NCBI RefSeq assembly: GCF_900103365.1
Contig: NZ_LT629703.1
Location: 186,001-250,000, forward strand
Direction: 5' to 3'
DNA: 64,000 nucleotides
From: Afipia sp. GAS231
GTDB taxonomy: Bacteria > Pseudomonadota > Alphaproteobacteria > Rhizobiales > Xanthobacteraceae
How positions within the stretch are numbered: position 1 is the first letter of the stretch; the number at the start of each line of letters is the position of its first letter. The notes below the pieces were generated by a model. That model was not told where the DNA came from. It searched no databases and saw only the letters and a program-made list of their open reading frames with translations. Both the position numbers and the translations under genes were made by a program. Of this stretch, positions 37,092 to 47,361 are shown piece by piece.

Positions 37092-37459
37092 AGAGTCGCT
37101 CCGTCCTGTACCCAAACCAGACAGACGCCGCCGCGACTTCGAATCAATTCGCTAGAGTCTAAAAATTAATGAGCATCTAATTAAGGCCGACACCAAGGGA
37201 CAGCCTTCTTGTCTTATTTGCGCACGCCCAGCGCACACAACGGGCCGTCGACACGCAAGCGGATATGCGCGTTGGACTTGGCGGGTAGTTCCTGGCGGGT
37301 AGTTCCTGGCGCGTAATTCCTGGCGCGTAGTTCCTGGCGTTGACAAAAAGGACTGCAGCGACTCGGGCCGCAATGTTATCCAAGTTTCCCACTAGCTCTC
37401 GCGCGTAACAAATCCGTCGTCTGATTCGGCTGTTGATTGCAAAGCACGAGGTGACTGCC
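37092..37459. other. Gene-free divergent region
   Basis: About 370 bp between two genes of unknown function that point away from each other. It contains the 14-bp tandem repeat at 37280-37335 and, just after it, a TTGACA (37340-37345) that could be a -35 element, though no convincing -10 sits 17 nt away. A minus-strand ORF crosses the region but runs through the tandem repeat and is not accepted. Confidence 0.4.
37280..37335. repeat. 14-bp tandem repeat, four units
   Basis: Four head-to-tail units: GGCGGGTAGTTCCT twice, then GGCGCGTAATTCCT and GGCGCGTAGTTCCT, followed by a partial GGCG. The 14-nt period is not a multiple of three, so the array is non-coding by nature. It could vary in copy number between strains. 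Confidence 0.9.
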
Positions 37460-38350
37460 ATGGCATTTTTCAAGCGCGAGCTTGGTCCGGTCGAGCGCTT
37501 CGAGAGCGCGTTGAAGGACAAGCTGGCGGCGCGGCAAAAACTGGCCGCACGGTTGAGCCTCTCTGAAAAGGAACTTGAAGAGAAGCGCACCGCGGCCGAA
37601 CGGCTGGCGGTGGCCGGCGCCGCCAACGCCCGGCTCGATCGCGCGGAAGCCCATATGCGTGCCGTCGAAGATCGCACCAAGACCATGCGTGCCGCATTGG
37701 CGGAGCTTGACGAACAGGTGACTTCGGCCGAGCGCGCTTTGGCCGATGCCCAGGCGCAGCGCGACCGCAACCTGATCGCTGACGAGATCGAGACCATGGC
37801 CGCTTCTATTGAACGGGCCGCCCCTGGATTTCAGGCCAGTGCGACCGCGCTGATCGAAGCTGTCACCAAGAGCGCGGCATCGATGCCGGAAGCAACCAGG
37901 TTCTCGACCAGCGTGGAAGCCGTACGCCGCGAGGTCGCTTCGGCGGCCGACCTGATCTGCTGGGAGCTGCGATCCGCCGCGGTGCGCACCCGCGCCGGCA
38001 ATGCGAACATGGCAGACCAGGCCCCGTCGCTTTCAGAACAACCGCCGCCGGCGGAGATCGAGCGGCAGATGATCTACACCCTGCATCCCCTGCTGTGGCG
38101 GGAAGGCAGCGAGACCCGCAGGGTGCCGGCATTTGCGATGGTCGGGCTGCCAAAGCCGCTGCTGCCGGTAGCGCTTCGGCATCACCATGTGGACTATCTC
38201 AATGCCCGGCGGGTGCAGACCTTGATGCATCTTCATGGCAGCGAAGCCCACGGCGAACCCGCCCTTGACGATCCCTTGCTGGTCGATCTCGACGCACTGC
38301 TCGCAGAGGAAAATCAGGGCGCACCGGCCGATGTTGCGCAGGCCTCATAA
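37460..38350 (+). CDS. Coiled-coil protein of unknown function
   Basis: A 296-residue soluble protein from the ATG at 37460, with GAGGTGA as ribosome site. Residues about 10-110 are a long charged coiled coil (KLAARLSLSEKELEEKRTAA, RAALAELDEQVTSAERALAD). The middle is helical, and the C-terminal third has a globular feel (MIYTLHPLLWREGSETRRVP, VDYLNARRVQTLMHLHGSEA). No signal peptide or membrane helix. I do not recognise a family; phage- or plasmid-like origin is possible but not shown. The downstream kinase gene is convergent with it. Confidence 0.6.
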   Translation: MAFFKRELGPVERFESALKDKLAARQKLAARLSLSEKELEEKRTAAERLAVAGAANARLDRAEAHMRAVEDRTKTMRAALAELDEQVTSAERALADAQAQRDRNLIADEIETMAASIERAAPGFQASATALIEAVTKSAASMPEATRFSTSVEAVRREVASAADLICWELRSAAVRTRAGNANMADQAPSLSEQPPPAEIERQMIYTLHPLLWREGSETRRVPAFAMVGLPKPLLPVALRHHHVDYLNARRVQTLMHLHGSEAHGEPALDDPLLVDLDALLAEENQGAPADVAQAS

Positions 38351-38361
38351 ACCGGACGGGG

Positions 38362-39600
38362 TCAGCCCGCCGGCGGCCGTCCCGGCGCGACGCGCGGCAG
38401 GACGATGCTGATTTTCGTGCCCTCGCCGGGCGCGCTGTCGAGGTGAAGCTCGCCGCCGAGCCGATTGGTCACGATGTTGTGGACGATATGCAGGCCGAGC
38501 CCGATGCGGCCACCATCGCGGCGCGTGGTGAAGAACGGATTGAAGGCCTGACGGCGCACGTCGAGGCTCATGCCGCAGCCGTCGTCGGCAAACATGACTT
38601 CAATATGGTCCATGCCCGAAGCCCGCAGCCCGACATTGATATTGCCACCCTTGCCGTCCGGAAAGGCGTGCATCACCGAATTGAGAAAGAGATTGGTCAA
38701 CGCCTGACCATAGGGACCGGGATAGCTGTCCATGGTCAGGCCGGGCTGGCAGTCGACATGGAGCGTCACGTTGTTTTTCGGCAGCGCCGGACGCAGGCCC
38801 GCCAGCACCTCGACCGTGAACTCGCCGGCATCGAAATGGCGCTGATCCAGATAGCTTCTGTCTACCGTGACCTGCTTGAACGACTGCACCATCTCGGCCG
38901 CGCGATTGAGGTTGGCGACCAGCAGCGCCGAGGCATCCTCGACGACTTCGATGAATTCGTTCAGGCTCGATCGCTTCAAGCCGCCGCGGGCGACTTCGGC
39001 CGCGAACGCCGCGCACTTGCGCTCCAGTACGGACGCCACCGTCAGGCTGGTACCGACGGGGCTGTTGATCTCGTGGGCAACACCCGCCACCAGCCGGCCT
39101 AACGCTGCGAGCTTCTCCGCCTCGATCAGCGAGGCCTGGGTCTCCTGCAAATGGTGCAGCGCCGCCTCGGCGGCATCGCGCGCGCCGCGGATCTCGCGCT
39201 CGCTGCGCTTGCGCTCGGTGATCTCCTCGGCGGCGACGTTGACGCCGACGATGTTGCCGTTCGGCCCGCGTTGCGGATGCCAGTAGGTGATCCAGCAGCG
39301 ATCCTCATTCTGGCCCGTGCGCTGGCCGTTGACCTCGATGCCGGTCACGGGGTCGCCGGTCTCCATGATCGATCGCACGATGGCCTCGACCGCGTCTGCG
39401 AGCGCCGGCACGCAGTCGCGCACCGTGCGCCCGAGATGCCCCTCGACCGAGATCCCGCAGATCTCGGTGAGGCGCTGGTTGATCTGCAGATAGCGGCAGT
39501 CCGGCGAGAGATAGGCAAGGCCGATCGGCGCGGTGTCATAGATCAACTGCAGCGCCGGCTGCTTTGGAAATTGCACTTCCTGGACAACTGACGATCGCAT
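38362..39600 (-). CDS. PAS-domain sensor histidine kinase
   Basis: A 412-residue soluble kinase without membrane segments. An N-terminal PAS domain (about 15-130: LIYDTAPIGLAYLSPDCRYL and a PAC-like end VGVNVAAEEITERKRSE) is followed by a short coiled coil and a HisKA region with H176 in GRLVAGVAHEINSPVGT. This HEINSP form belongs to the kinase group whose HATPase includes NLFLNSVMHAF, ADDGCGM, FNPFFTT and GLGLHIVHNIV, all present here. No response regulator is adjacent. It is convergent with the coiled-coil gene and upstream of oxyR on the same strand, 116 bp apart. Confidence 0.9.
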   Translation of the reverse strand: MRSSVVQEVQFPKQPALQLIYDTAPIGLAYLSPDCRYLQINQRLTEICGISVEGHLGRTVRDCVPALADAVEAIVRSIMETGDPVTGIEVNGQRTGQNEDRCWITYWHPQRGPNGNIVGVNVAAEEITERKRSEREIRGARDAAEAALHHLQETQASLIEAEKLAALGRLVAGVAHEINSPVGTSLTVASVLERKCAAFAAEVARGGLKRSSLNEFIEVVEDASALLVANLNRAAEMVQSFKQVTVDRSYLDQRHFDAGEFTVEVLAGLRPALPKNNVTLHVDCQPGLTMDSYPGPYGQALTNLFLNSVMHAFPDGKGGNINVGLRASGMDHIEVMFADDGCGMSLDVRRQAFNPFFTTRRDGGRIGLGLHIVHNIVTNRLGGELHLDSAPGEGTKISIVLPRVAPGRPPAG

Positions 39601-39716
39601 GTCATGCCCCCATACTCGCGCAGGTTAGCCGATCACGGCTGAGTGCAATAGTCCCAATAACCCTGCACCATGGCCGGATCGACCGTGGCGGCCGGCCAGA
39701 TTGCCAACGACCGGTC

Positions 39717-40646
39717 TCAGCGGTTGCGCGACGCGGCCGGCGCTTGCTGCTTGCGCAACGCGGCGGCCGAGCGACGCACCACCTCGGAAATCTGCAGAAG
39801 CTGATTGGCCAGCGGGCTGGTCTTGCGCCAGATCATGCCGATGGTTCGCGACGGTTTTGGGTTCTCGAACCGCGCGACGGAAACCTGTGCCGAGCGCGTC
39901 TCCACCGTAACCGCCATTTCCGGGATCAAGGTGACGCCGATGCCGGCGCTGACCATCTGAACGAGCGTCGACAGCGAGCTGCCATCCAGCAGCTCCCGCG
40001 GCAGCGCCGAGTGGCGATTGCAGAACGACAGCGCCTGATCGCGGAAACAATGGCCCTCCTCCAGCAGCAGCAGCCGCATCTTGCTCAGCGTTTCGCCATT
40101 CGGGACCGGCTTGCCTTCGTCCTCGCCCGGCCGGACCAGCACGAAATCCTCGGCAAACAGCGCAATCTCGGTGAACGACGGCTCCGACACCGGTAGTGCT
40201 ACGATAGCGGCGTCGATCCGCCCCTCCGCCAATTCCCCGATCAGCGTGCCCGTCACGGTCTCCCGGACATGAAGGTCGAGGCCGGCATAGGTGCGCGTGA
40301 GGTTGCCGATGATGGCCGGCAGCAGATAGGGCGCCACCGTCGGAATCACGCCGATGCGTAAGCGCCCGACCAGGCCGTCCTGCGAGACCCGCGCCAGATC
40401 CTGCAGTTCATCGACCGAACGCAGGATGTCGCGAACGCGCAGCGCGAACGCTTCGCCAAAGCCGGTCAGGCGGACCTGTCGCGCGCCGCGTTCGAACAGG
40501 GCCGCGCCGAGTTCGCCCTCCAGTTCCTTGATCTGCATCGACAGCGCCGGCTGCGAGATCGCGCAGGCATCGGCGGCGCGCCCGAAATGGCCATGGCGCG
40601 CCAGGGCCTCGAAGTAACGCAGTTGCTTGAAGGTCAGGTTGTTCAT
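39717..40646 (-). CDS. oxyR: Peroxide-sensing LysR regulator OxyR
   Basis: LysR-type regulator of 309 residues. The N-terminal winged helix reads LTFKQLRYFEALARHGHFGR with recognition helix ISQPALSMQIKELE. The redox pair is conserved as C200 and C209 in EEGHCFRDQALSFCNR, aligning with C199 and C208 of E. coli OxyR, so it should be activated by H2O2 through disulfide formation. The divergent position next to katG is the classic arrangement and supports direct control of katG. Confidence 0.93.
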   Translation of the reverse strand: MNNLTFKQLRYFEALARHGHFGRAADACAISQPALSMQIKELEGELGAALFERGARQVRLTGFGEAFALRVRDILRSVDELQDLARVSQDGLVGRLRIGVIPTVAPYLLPAIIGNLTRTYAGLDLHVRETVTGTLIGELAEGRIDAAIVALPVSEPSFTEIALFAEDFVLVRPGEDEGKPVPNGETLSKMRLLLLEEGHCFRDQALSFCNRHSALPRELLDGSSLSTLVQMVSAGIGVTLIPEMAVTVETRSAQVSVARFENPKPSRTIGMIWRKTSPLANQLLQISEVVRRSAAALRKQQAPAASRNR

Positions 40647-42996
<2,350 letters not shown>

Positions 42997-43013
42997 TCCG
43001 GCCAAACGACGTT

Positions 43014-43050
43014 CGGGCGCGGCTGACACCAGCCGCGCCCGATTTTTTTT
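43014..43050 (+). terminator. Rho-independent terminator of katG
   Basis: Perfect 12-bp stem CGGGCGCGGCTG / CAGCCGCGCCCG with a 4-nt acac loop, immediately followed by eight T residues, 17 nt after the katG stop. It also separates katG from the convergent VOC gene. Confidence 0.92.
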
Positions 43051-43071
43051 GGAGCTGTGTTTGGCCTGCGA

Positions 43072-43509
43072 TCAGCCGGCAAACGCCTTTTCCAGATCGG
43101 CGATGATGATCTTTTGCATCTTCAGCATCGCCTGCATGGCCCGCCCGGCCTTGGCGCGATCGGGATCGCCGAGACAGCGGCCGAGCGCTTTCGGGACCAC
43201 CTGCCAGGACAGGCCGAATTTATCCTTCAGCCATCCGCACTTCGATTCCTCGCCGCCGTCGGCGGTCAACTTGTCCCAGAAATAGTCGACTTCCTGCTGG
43301 GTATCGACGCTGATGAAGAACGAGATCGCCTCGTTAAACCGGTATTTGGGACCGCCGTTCAGCGCGTTGAACTTTTGTCCCTCCAGTTCGAAGCTCGCCA
43401 TGAAGTCGTTGACGACCTCGACCTTGGCATTGGGAAAAACCGATTTGTAGAACGCAACGGCCTCGGGAACATTGTTGTCGAACCAGAGGAAGGGCGTGAT
43501 CGAGGTCAA
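43072..43509 (-). CDS. VOC-fold protein, PhnB/3-demethylubiquinone methyltransferase-like
   Basis: A 145-residue vicinal-oxygen-chelate protein: SITPFLWFDNNVPEAVAFYK, FELEGQKFNALNGGPKYRFN, and KCGWLKDKFGLSWQVVPKAL followed by a helical tail. This wording is typical of the PhnB-like group, whose biochemical role is mostly unproven. I start it at a TTG at 43509 because AAGGAG sits 7 nt upstream and the conserved domain begins right after; the ORF extends 26 codons further upstream without similarity. It is convergent with katG. Confidence 0.82.
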   Translation of the reverse strand: MTSITPFLWFDNNVPEAVAFYKSVFPNAKVEVVNDFMASFELEGQKFNALNGGPKYRFNEAISFFISVDTQQEVDYFWDKLTADGGEESKCGWLKDKFGLSWQVVPKALGRCLGDPDRAKAGRAMQAMLKMQKIIIADLEKAFAG

Positions 43510-43624
43510 GATGGAACTCCTTGCGCGTTGCAGTGGTTGCGACCGACCGGTGCGGGGCCGTTGTAACGACGGATGAAGGTGGCGCAATTCGACACGTCGG
43601 CGGAAATTATTTTTCGGTGCGTTC

Positions 43625-44656
43625 TCAGGGCGACGGGAACTCGATCGCGATCTTGCCGAAGTGACCGCCGCGCTCCATCAGCCTCAAGGCCTCCGGCACT
43701 TCGCCGAAATCGAAGGTGCGATCGATTACCGGCCTGAGGCCGCTGCGCTCGATCGCCGCGGCCATGCCTTCGAACATCCTGCGGCTGCCGACCGACAGGC
43801 CGATGACGTGCAGGTTCTTGCTGAACAACATCGGGATTGTGATTTCCTGTGCGAAGCCCGACAGCACGCCGATCACTAGAATGGTGCCGCCAACCCGCGC
43901 CGCCTCGATCGACTGTCGGAACGTATCCTTGCCGCCGACCTCGACGACGTGGTCGACGCCTCCGCCGGCCCAATCCGCCGCGGCCTTGCCCCACTCGGGA
44001 ACCGCGCGGTAATTGATGGTATGGTCGGCGCCGAGCGCCTTGGCACGTTCCAGTTTTTGATCGCTCGACGAGGTCACGATCACGGTCGCGCCGGCGAGTT
44101 TGGCGAACTGCAAGGCGAAGATCGACACCCCGCCGGTGCCCTGTACCAGCACGGTCTCGCCGGGGCGAAGCTGCGCCTCCTCGAACAGCGCGCGCCAGGC
44201 GGTGAGCCCCGCGCACGGCAGCGCTGCTGCTTCCACAAAATTCAGGTGAGATGGAATGCGGGTGACGCCTTCGGCGTTCAGCACCATCACCTCCTGCAAC
44301 ACCCCCGGCCGGGTACCGCCGAGCGCCAGCCGCCGGTTGGCCGCTGAGGGCCCGCCATCGAACCAGGACTGAAAGAACATCGGGCAGACCCGGTCGCCCA
44401 CCGCGACACGTGTAACGCCGTCACCAACAGCGATGACTTCGCCCGCGCCGTCCGAGAACGGGATCAGCGGCAGCCTGGTGACGCCACCCTTTCCCTGCAC
44501 CGTCAGCAGGTCTCGGTAATTGAGCGAGGCTGCGCGGATTCGGACCGCGACTTCACCCGCGCCCGGTTCCGGCACCGGCCGTTGAGCCAATTCCAAACCG
44601 TCAATCGACCACTCGCGCGCGACTTGCCAGATCCTTGCTTCGACCAACCTGTTCAC
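43625..44656 (-). CDS. MDR-family NAD(P)-dependent alcohol dehydrogenase / quinone reductase-like
   Basis: A 343-residue medium-chain dehydrogenase. The GroES-like half has PGAGEVAVRIRAASLNYRDL and IPFSDGAGEVIAVGDGV; the Rossmann half has the cofactor loop VQGTGGVSIFALQFAKLAGA. The structural-zinc four-cysteine cluster is absent, so it is closer to zinc-free or single-zinc members; the substrate cannot be assigned. The start is a GTG that overlaps the stop of the upstream coiled-coil gene by 4 bp (GTGA), implying co-translation with that membrane protein. Confidence 0.85.
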   Translation of the reverse strand: MNRLVEARIWQVAREWSIDGLELAQRPVPEPGAGEVAVRIRAASLNYRDLLTVQGKGGVTRLPLIPFSDGAGEVIAVGDGVTRVAVGDRVCPMFFQSWFDGGPSAANRRLALGGTRPGVLQEVMVLNAEGVTRIPSHLNFVEAAALPCAGLTAWRALFEEAQLRPGETVLVQGTGGVSIFALQFAKLAGATVIVTSSSDQKLERAKALGADHTINYRAVPEWGKAAADWAGGGVDHVVEVGGKDTFRQSIEAARVGGTILVIGVLSGFAQEITIPMLFSKNLHVIGLSVGSRRMFEGMAAAIERSGLRPVIDRTFDFGEVPEALRLMERGGHFGKIAIEFPSP

Positions 44657-46068
44657 CCGACTTTCATCAATGCGCTTCTGATCGCCATGAAGATCCCGCC
44701 GATATCCTTTCGGATGGTATCGAGGCTGGCGAAATGTTCGAAGACCTGCGCCAATCTCTCGTCGATCTCGCGCTTGCTGGTGGAAAGCTGCTCCAGGCGC
44801 GATTCAAGGCTATTGGCGCCGTGCTGCTCAATTTCAGTGAGGGTTTTCAGCACGACCTCGCGAATGCCATGCACGTCCGCGATCATCGACTCGATCCCGA
44901 ATTCCGGTGCTTGCAGGGGCGTCAGGTCAGCCTGCGCCTTCGTCAGTTCTTGCTTGAAGCGGTTCAGCGTCGTGAACGAGGATTCCAGCGTCGAGAGGCG
45001 CAGCCGGGCCGCAAGGACGAATTCGTTCAGCGCGTTCTGGCGATCGATCAGGCTCTTGCCGTTCGCATCCGTCTCCACCTCGGCAATCGAACGCTCCAGA
45101 TGGGTCTGACGCTGCTTGAGCTCGCCAAAGTCCAGGCTGAGTGTTTCCAGAATGTTGAAGCAATCATCAAGCCGCGCGACCTTCTGCTCGATCTCCATCT
45201 TGTTTCTGGAAAGCGCTTCGACGTGGCTGCTGATCGTTTCGCCATTCTTCCATTCGAATTCATCGATCCGTTTGCTCAGTTGTTCATAGGCCGGGCGCAG
45301 CTCGTCGATCACGGCGTAGATGCCGATGCCCTGCGCCTGCAGCGGCCCTAGCTCGGCGTTGGTCTTGTCGAGATCATCCTTGTGCCGGTTCAGCGTCGTC
45401 AGCGACTCCTGCAGCACGGTCAGCCGCTTTTGGATCGCCAGCACCTCTCCGCCGATTTCCTGCAGGCGATCGGCCAGATTTTGCTTGTTGTCGTCGACCT
45501 CGAGTTTCGCAAGCGACCGTTCGAGCTGGCGCTGGCGATCCTTGATCTCGGCGAATACCGGCTCGGTCACCCGCCGCCTTTCAGCGACCTCGCCGACCGT
45601 CTCGCGAAGGGTCTGCTGCCGGCGCCGGATGTCGTCCAGTTGTTCTTCGATATCGGTGGCTTCGTTTTGGCTCTGCTGCAATGCAACCTTCTGCTCGGTC
45701 TCCACCAGCCGTTTCTGGAGCGCGGCAATGGCTTCCTGGGGCGTGCTGTCGACGAGATGCTGGACCACCCCGTCGAAGTGATTTTGCAATCCGTGGGCGA
45801 CGACCATGTCATCCCGGGCGCCCTTCAGCCGGGCACGCAACAGTCGCAAGGATTCATCCTGGCGCGACATCCGGCGGGAAAGGAAGATGCTGGTTCCGAT
45901 CAGCGCGATCGCCATCACGACGATAAAGCCGGCCGCCCAACGCTGCCCTTGCGGCAATTCGAGGAAATGGGCCGACAGCCGGCCGAGATCGTAGCCAAAT
46001 CCCTGCTGCGCCACGACCGCAATCAGGGCCAGAAAACATACCCACGCGAACACAAACAGCAGCCACAT
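44653..46068 (-). CDS. Membrane-anchored coiled-coil protein with 142-residue internal repeat
   Basis: A 471-residue protein from the ATG at 46068 (GAGGAATT ribosome site). Two N-terminal membrane helices (LLFVFAWVCFLALIAVVA and AAGFIVVMAIALIGTSIFL) are followed by about 400 residues of coiled coil. Two segments align without gaps at an offset of 142: RQLERS (180-185) with THLERS (322-327), LTTLNR (223-228) with FTTLNR (365-370), PLQA (242-245) with PLQA (384-387), and EALSRNKMEIE (284-294) with EQLSTSKREID (426-436). The family is unknown; the shape suggests a scaffold or tether on the cytoplasmic side of the membrane. It is coupled to the MDR gene by a 4-bp overlap. Confidence 0.72.
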   Translation of the reverse strand: MWLLFVFAWVCFLALIAVVAQQGFGYDLGRLSAHFLELPQGQRWAAGFIVVMAIALIGTSIFLSRRMSRQDESLRLLRARLKGARDDMVVAHGLQNHFDGVVQHLVDSTPQEAIAALQKRLVETEQKVALQQSQNEATDIEEQLDDIRRRQQTLRETVGEVAERRRVTEPVFAEIKDRQRQLERSLAKLEVDDNKQNLADRLQEIGGEVLAIQKRLTVLQESLTTLNRHKDDLDKTNAELGPLQAQGIGIYAVIDELRPAYEQLSKRIDEFEWKNGETISSHVEALSRNKMEIEQKVARLDDCFNILETLSLDFGELKQRQTHLERSIAEVETDANGKSLIDRQNALNEFVLAARLRLSTLESSFTTLNRFKQELTKAQADLTPLQAPEFGIESMIADVHGIREVVLKTLTEIEQHGANSLESRLEQLSTSKREIDERLAQVFEHFASLDTIRKDIGGIFMAIRSALMKVG

Positions 46069-46095
46069 CGTGAATTCCTCACTTCGGCAACGCAA

Positions 46096-46264
46096 AGAAC
46101 GGCTAATTGCTATTTGAGACGTCGGTCCAGATCAAGCGCGGGAACCGCTGGATACCTGCGGCGGGGTGTCTAAAATCGCTCCGGATCGCGACGAGGTTAA
46201 CTGGCGCCAGCCTGCCCGGGCGTCCGTGGATGGCCTGCAATGGGGGACAGAGCGGTGGGCGGCC
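46096..46264. other. Short gap without recognised feature
   Basis: Upstream of the coiled-coil gene and downstream of the Bug gene. I see no repeat, terminator hairpin with T-run, or ORF that I can support. Confidence 0.3.
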
Positions 46265-47233
46265 CTAGTCGACCTTCACATTGGCGTCGCGGATCATCGG
46301 CCACCATTTCGCGATCTCGGCCTTTTGCCAGGCGCCGAGTGCGTCCGGCGTGAGCTGGTCCTTTGGCGGCATCTGCAGGCCGAGGTTCTCGAGCTGCTTG
46401 CGCACCGCGGGATCGTTGAGGGCTTCGACGGCAGCGGCATTCAGCTTTGTGACGATCTCCTTTGGCGTGTCCTTGGGCACCCACAGGCCGGACCACAGCG
46501 TCATGTGAAATCCCGGCAGACCCGCCTCGTCCACGGTCGGAATGTCGGCCGCGGAGGAGACGCGCTTGTCGTCGGTGACGGCATAGGCGCGGATGTTGCC
46601 GGCGCGGACCTGCGCGATCGAATTGGAGGTCTGGTCGACGATCAGGTCGATCTGGCCGGCGACGAGATCGTTCATGGCGGGCGCGGTGCCGCGATACGGC
46701 ACATATTGCAGTTTGATGCCGGTGACGTTTTCGAAGTAGAGCCCGGCGATGTGGCTTCCGGAACCGGCGCCGGCGGTGCCCGCCGTCGGCGGCTTCGGCT
46801 GCGCCTTCAGCCAGGCCAGAAACTCCTTCAGCGATTTCGCCGGCACCGCGTTCTTGCTGACGATGATCATCGGATTGCTCGGCAGCAGCGCCACCGGCTC
46901 GAGATCGGCGACGAGGTCGTAGCCGAGCTTGTAGATCGCGCCATTGGCGACATGGGTGCCGAGATGGCCGAACGAGATGGTGTAACCGTCGGGCGGTGAA
47001 CGCACCGCGCGGCCGACGCCGATCGATCCGCCCGCCCCGGTCACGTTTTCGATCAGGAGCACTTCGCCGAGCGTCGTCTTCATCCGCTCGGCAAGAATGC
47101 GTGCCATCGCATCCGACGGCCCGCCGGCGGCGAACGGCACGATGATGGTGATGGGACGCGAGGGATAATTCTCGGCATGGGCGGCGCTACTGAAAGCCAG
47201 CAACGCAAGGACAGCCAGAACGATCTTTCGCAT
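46265..47233 (-). CDS. Bug/TctC-family periplasmic solute-binding protein
   Basis: A 322-residue tripartite tricarboxylate transporter receptor. A signal peptide is clear (MRKIVLAVLALLAFSSAAHA), followed by the family start YPSRPITIIVPFAAGGPSDA. Other signatures: VENVTGAGG-type segment (IENVTGAGGSIGVG), LQYVPYRGTAPAMNDLVAGQ, and PTVDEAGLPGF near the C-terminus. The partner membrane genes tctA/tctB are not nearby, as is usual for the many orphan Bug proteins of Burkholderiales and Bradyrhizobium. Ligand unknown, commonly a carboxylate. Confidence 0.92.
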   Translation of the reverse strand: MRKIVLAVLALLAFSSAAHAENYPSRPITIIVPFAAGGPSDAMARILAERMKTTLGEVLLIENVTGAGGSIGVGRAVRSPPDGYTISFGHLGTHVANGAIYKLGYDLVADLEPVALLPSNPMIIVSKNAVPAKSLKEFLAWLKAQPKPPTAGTAGAGSGSHIAGLYFENVTGIKLQYVPYRGTAPAMNDLVAGQIDLIVDQTSNSIAQVRAGNIRAYAVTDDKRVSSAADIPTVDEAGLPGFHMTLWSGLWVPKDTPKEIVTKLNAAAVEALNDPAVRKQLENLGLQMPPKDQLTPDALGAWQKAEIAKWWPMIRDANVKVD

Positions 47234-47260
47234 CTAATTACTCCGACGCATTTGTTTGCT

Positions 47261-47358
47261 CCTCATGGTGAGGAGCGCGAAGCGCGTCTCGAACCATGAA
47301 GGCCACCGAACTCGCCGCCATCCTTCGAGACGGCGCTTCGCGCCTCCTCAGGATGAGG
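47261..47358. repeat. Dispersed inverted repeat, family C
   Basis: The left part starts CCTCATGGTGAGGAGCGCG with AAGCGCGTCTCGAACCATGA; the right part includes CATCCTTCGAGACGGCGCTT and ends CTCCTCAGGATGAGG. This is another intergenic repeat type I associate with Bradyrhizobium. It lies between the Bug gene and the stop of the threonine synthase-like gene. Confidence 0.65.
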
Positions 47359-47361
47359 ATC

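Noticed and set aside
37280..37335. Possible CRISPR array
   Set aside because: The units are 14 bp and contiguous with no spacers, and no cas gene is present in the window.
37177..37797. A 206-codon minus-strand frame upstream of the coiled-coil gene
   Set aside because: It runs through the 14-bp tandem array and antisense to the real start at 37460; its repeats change frame each unit.
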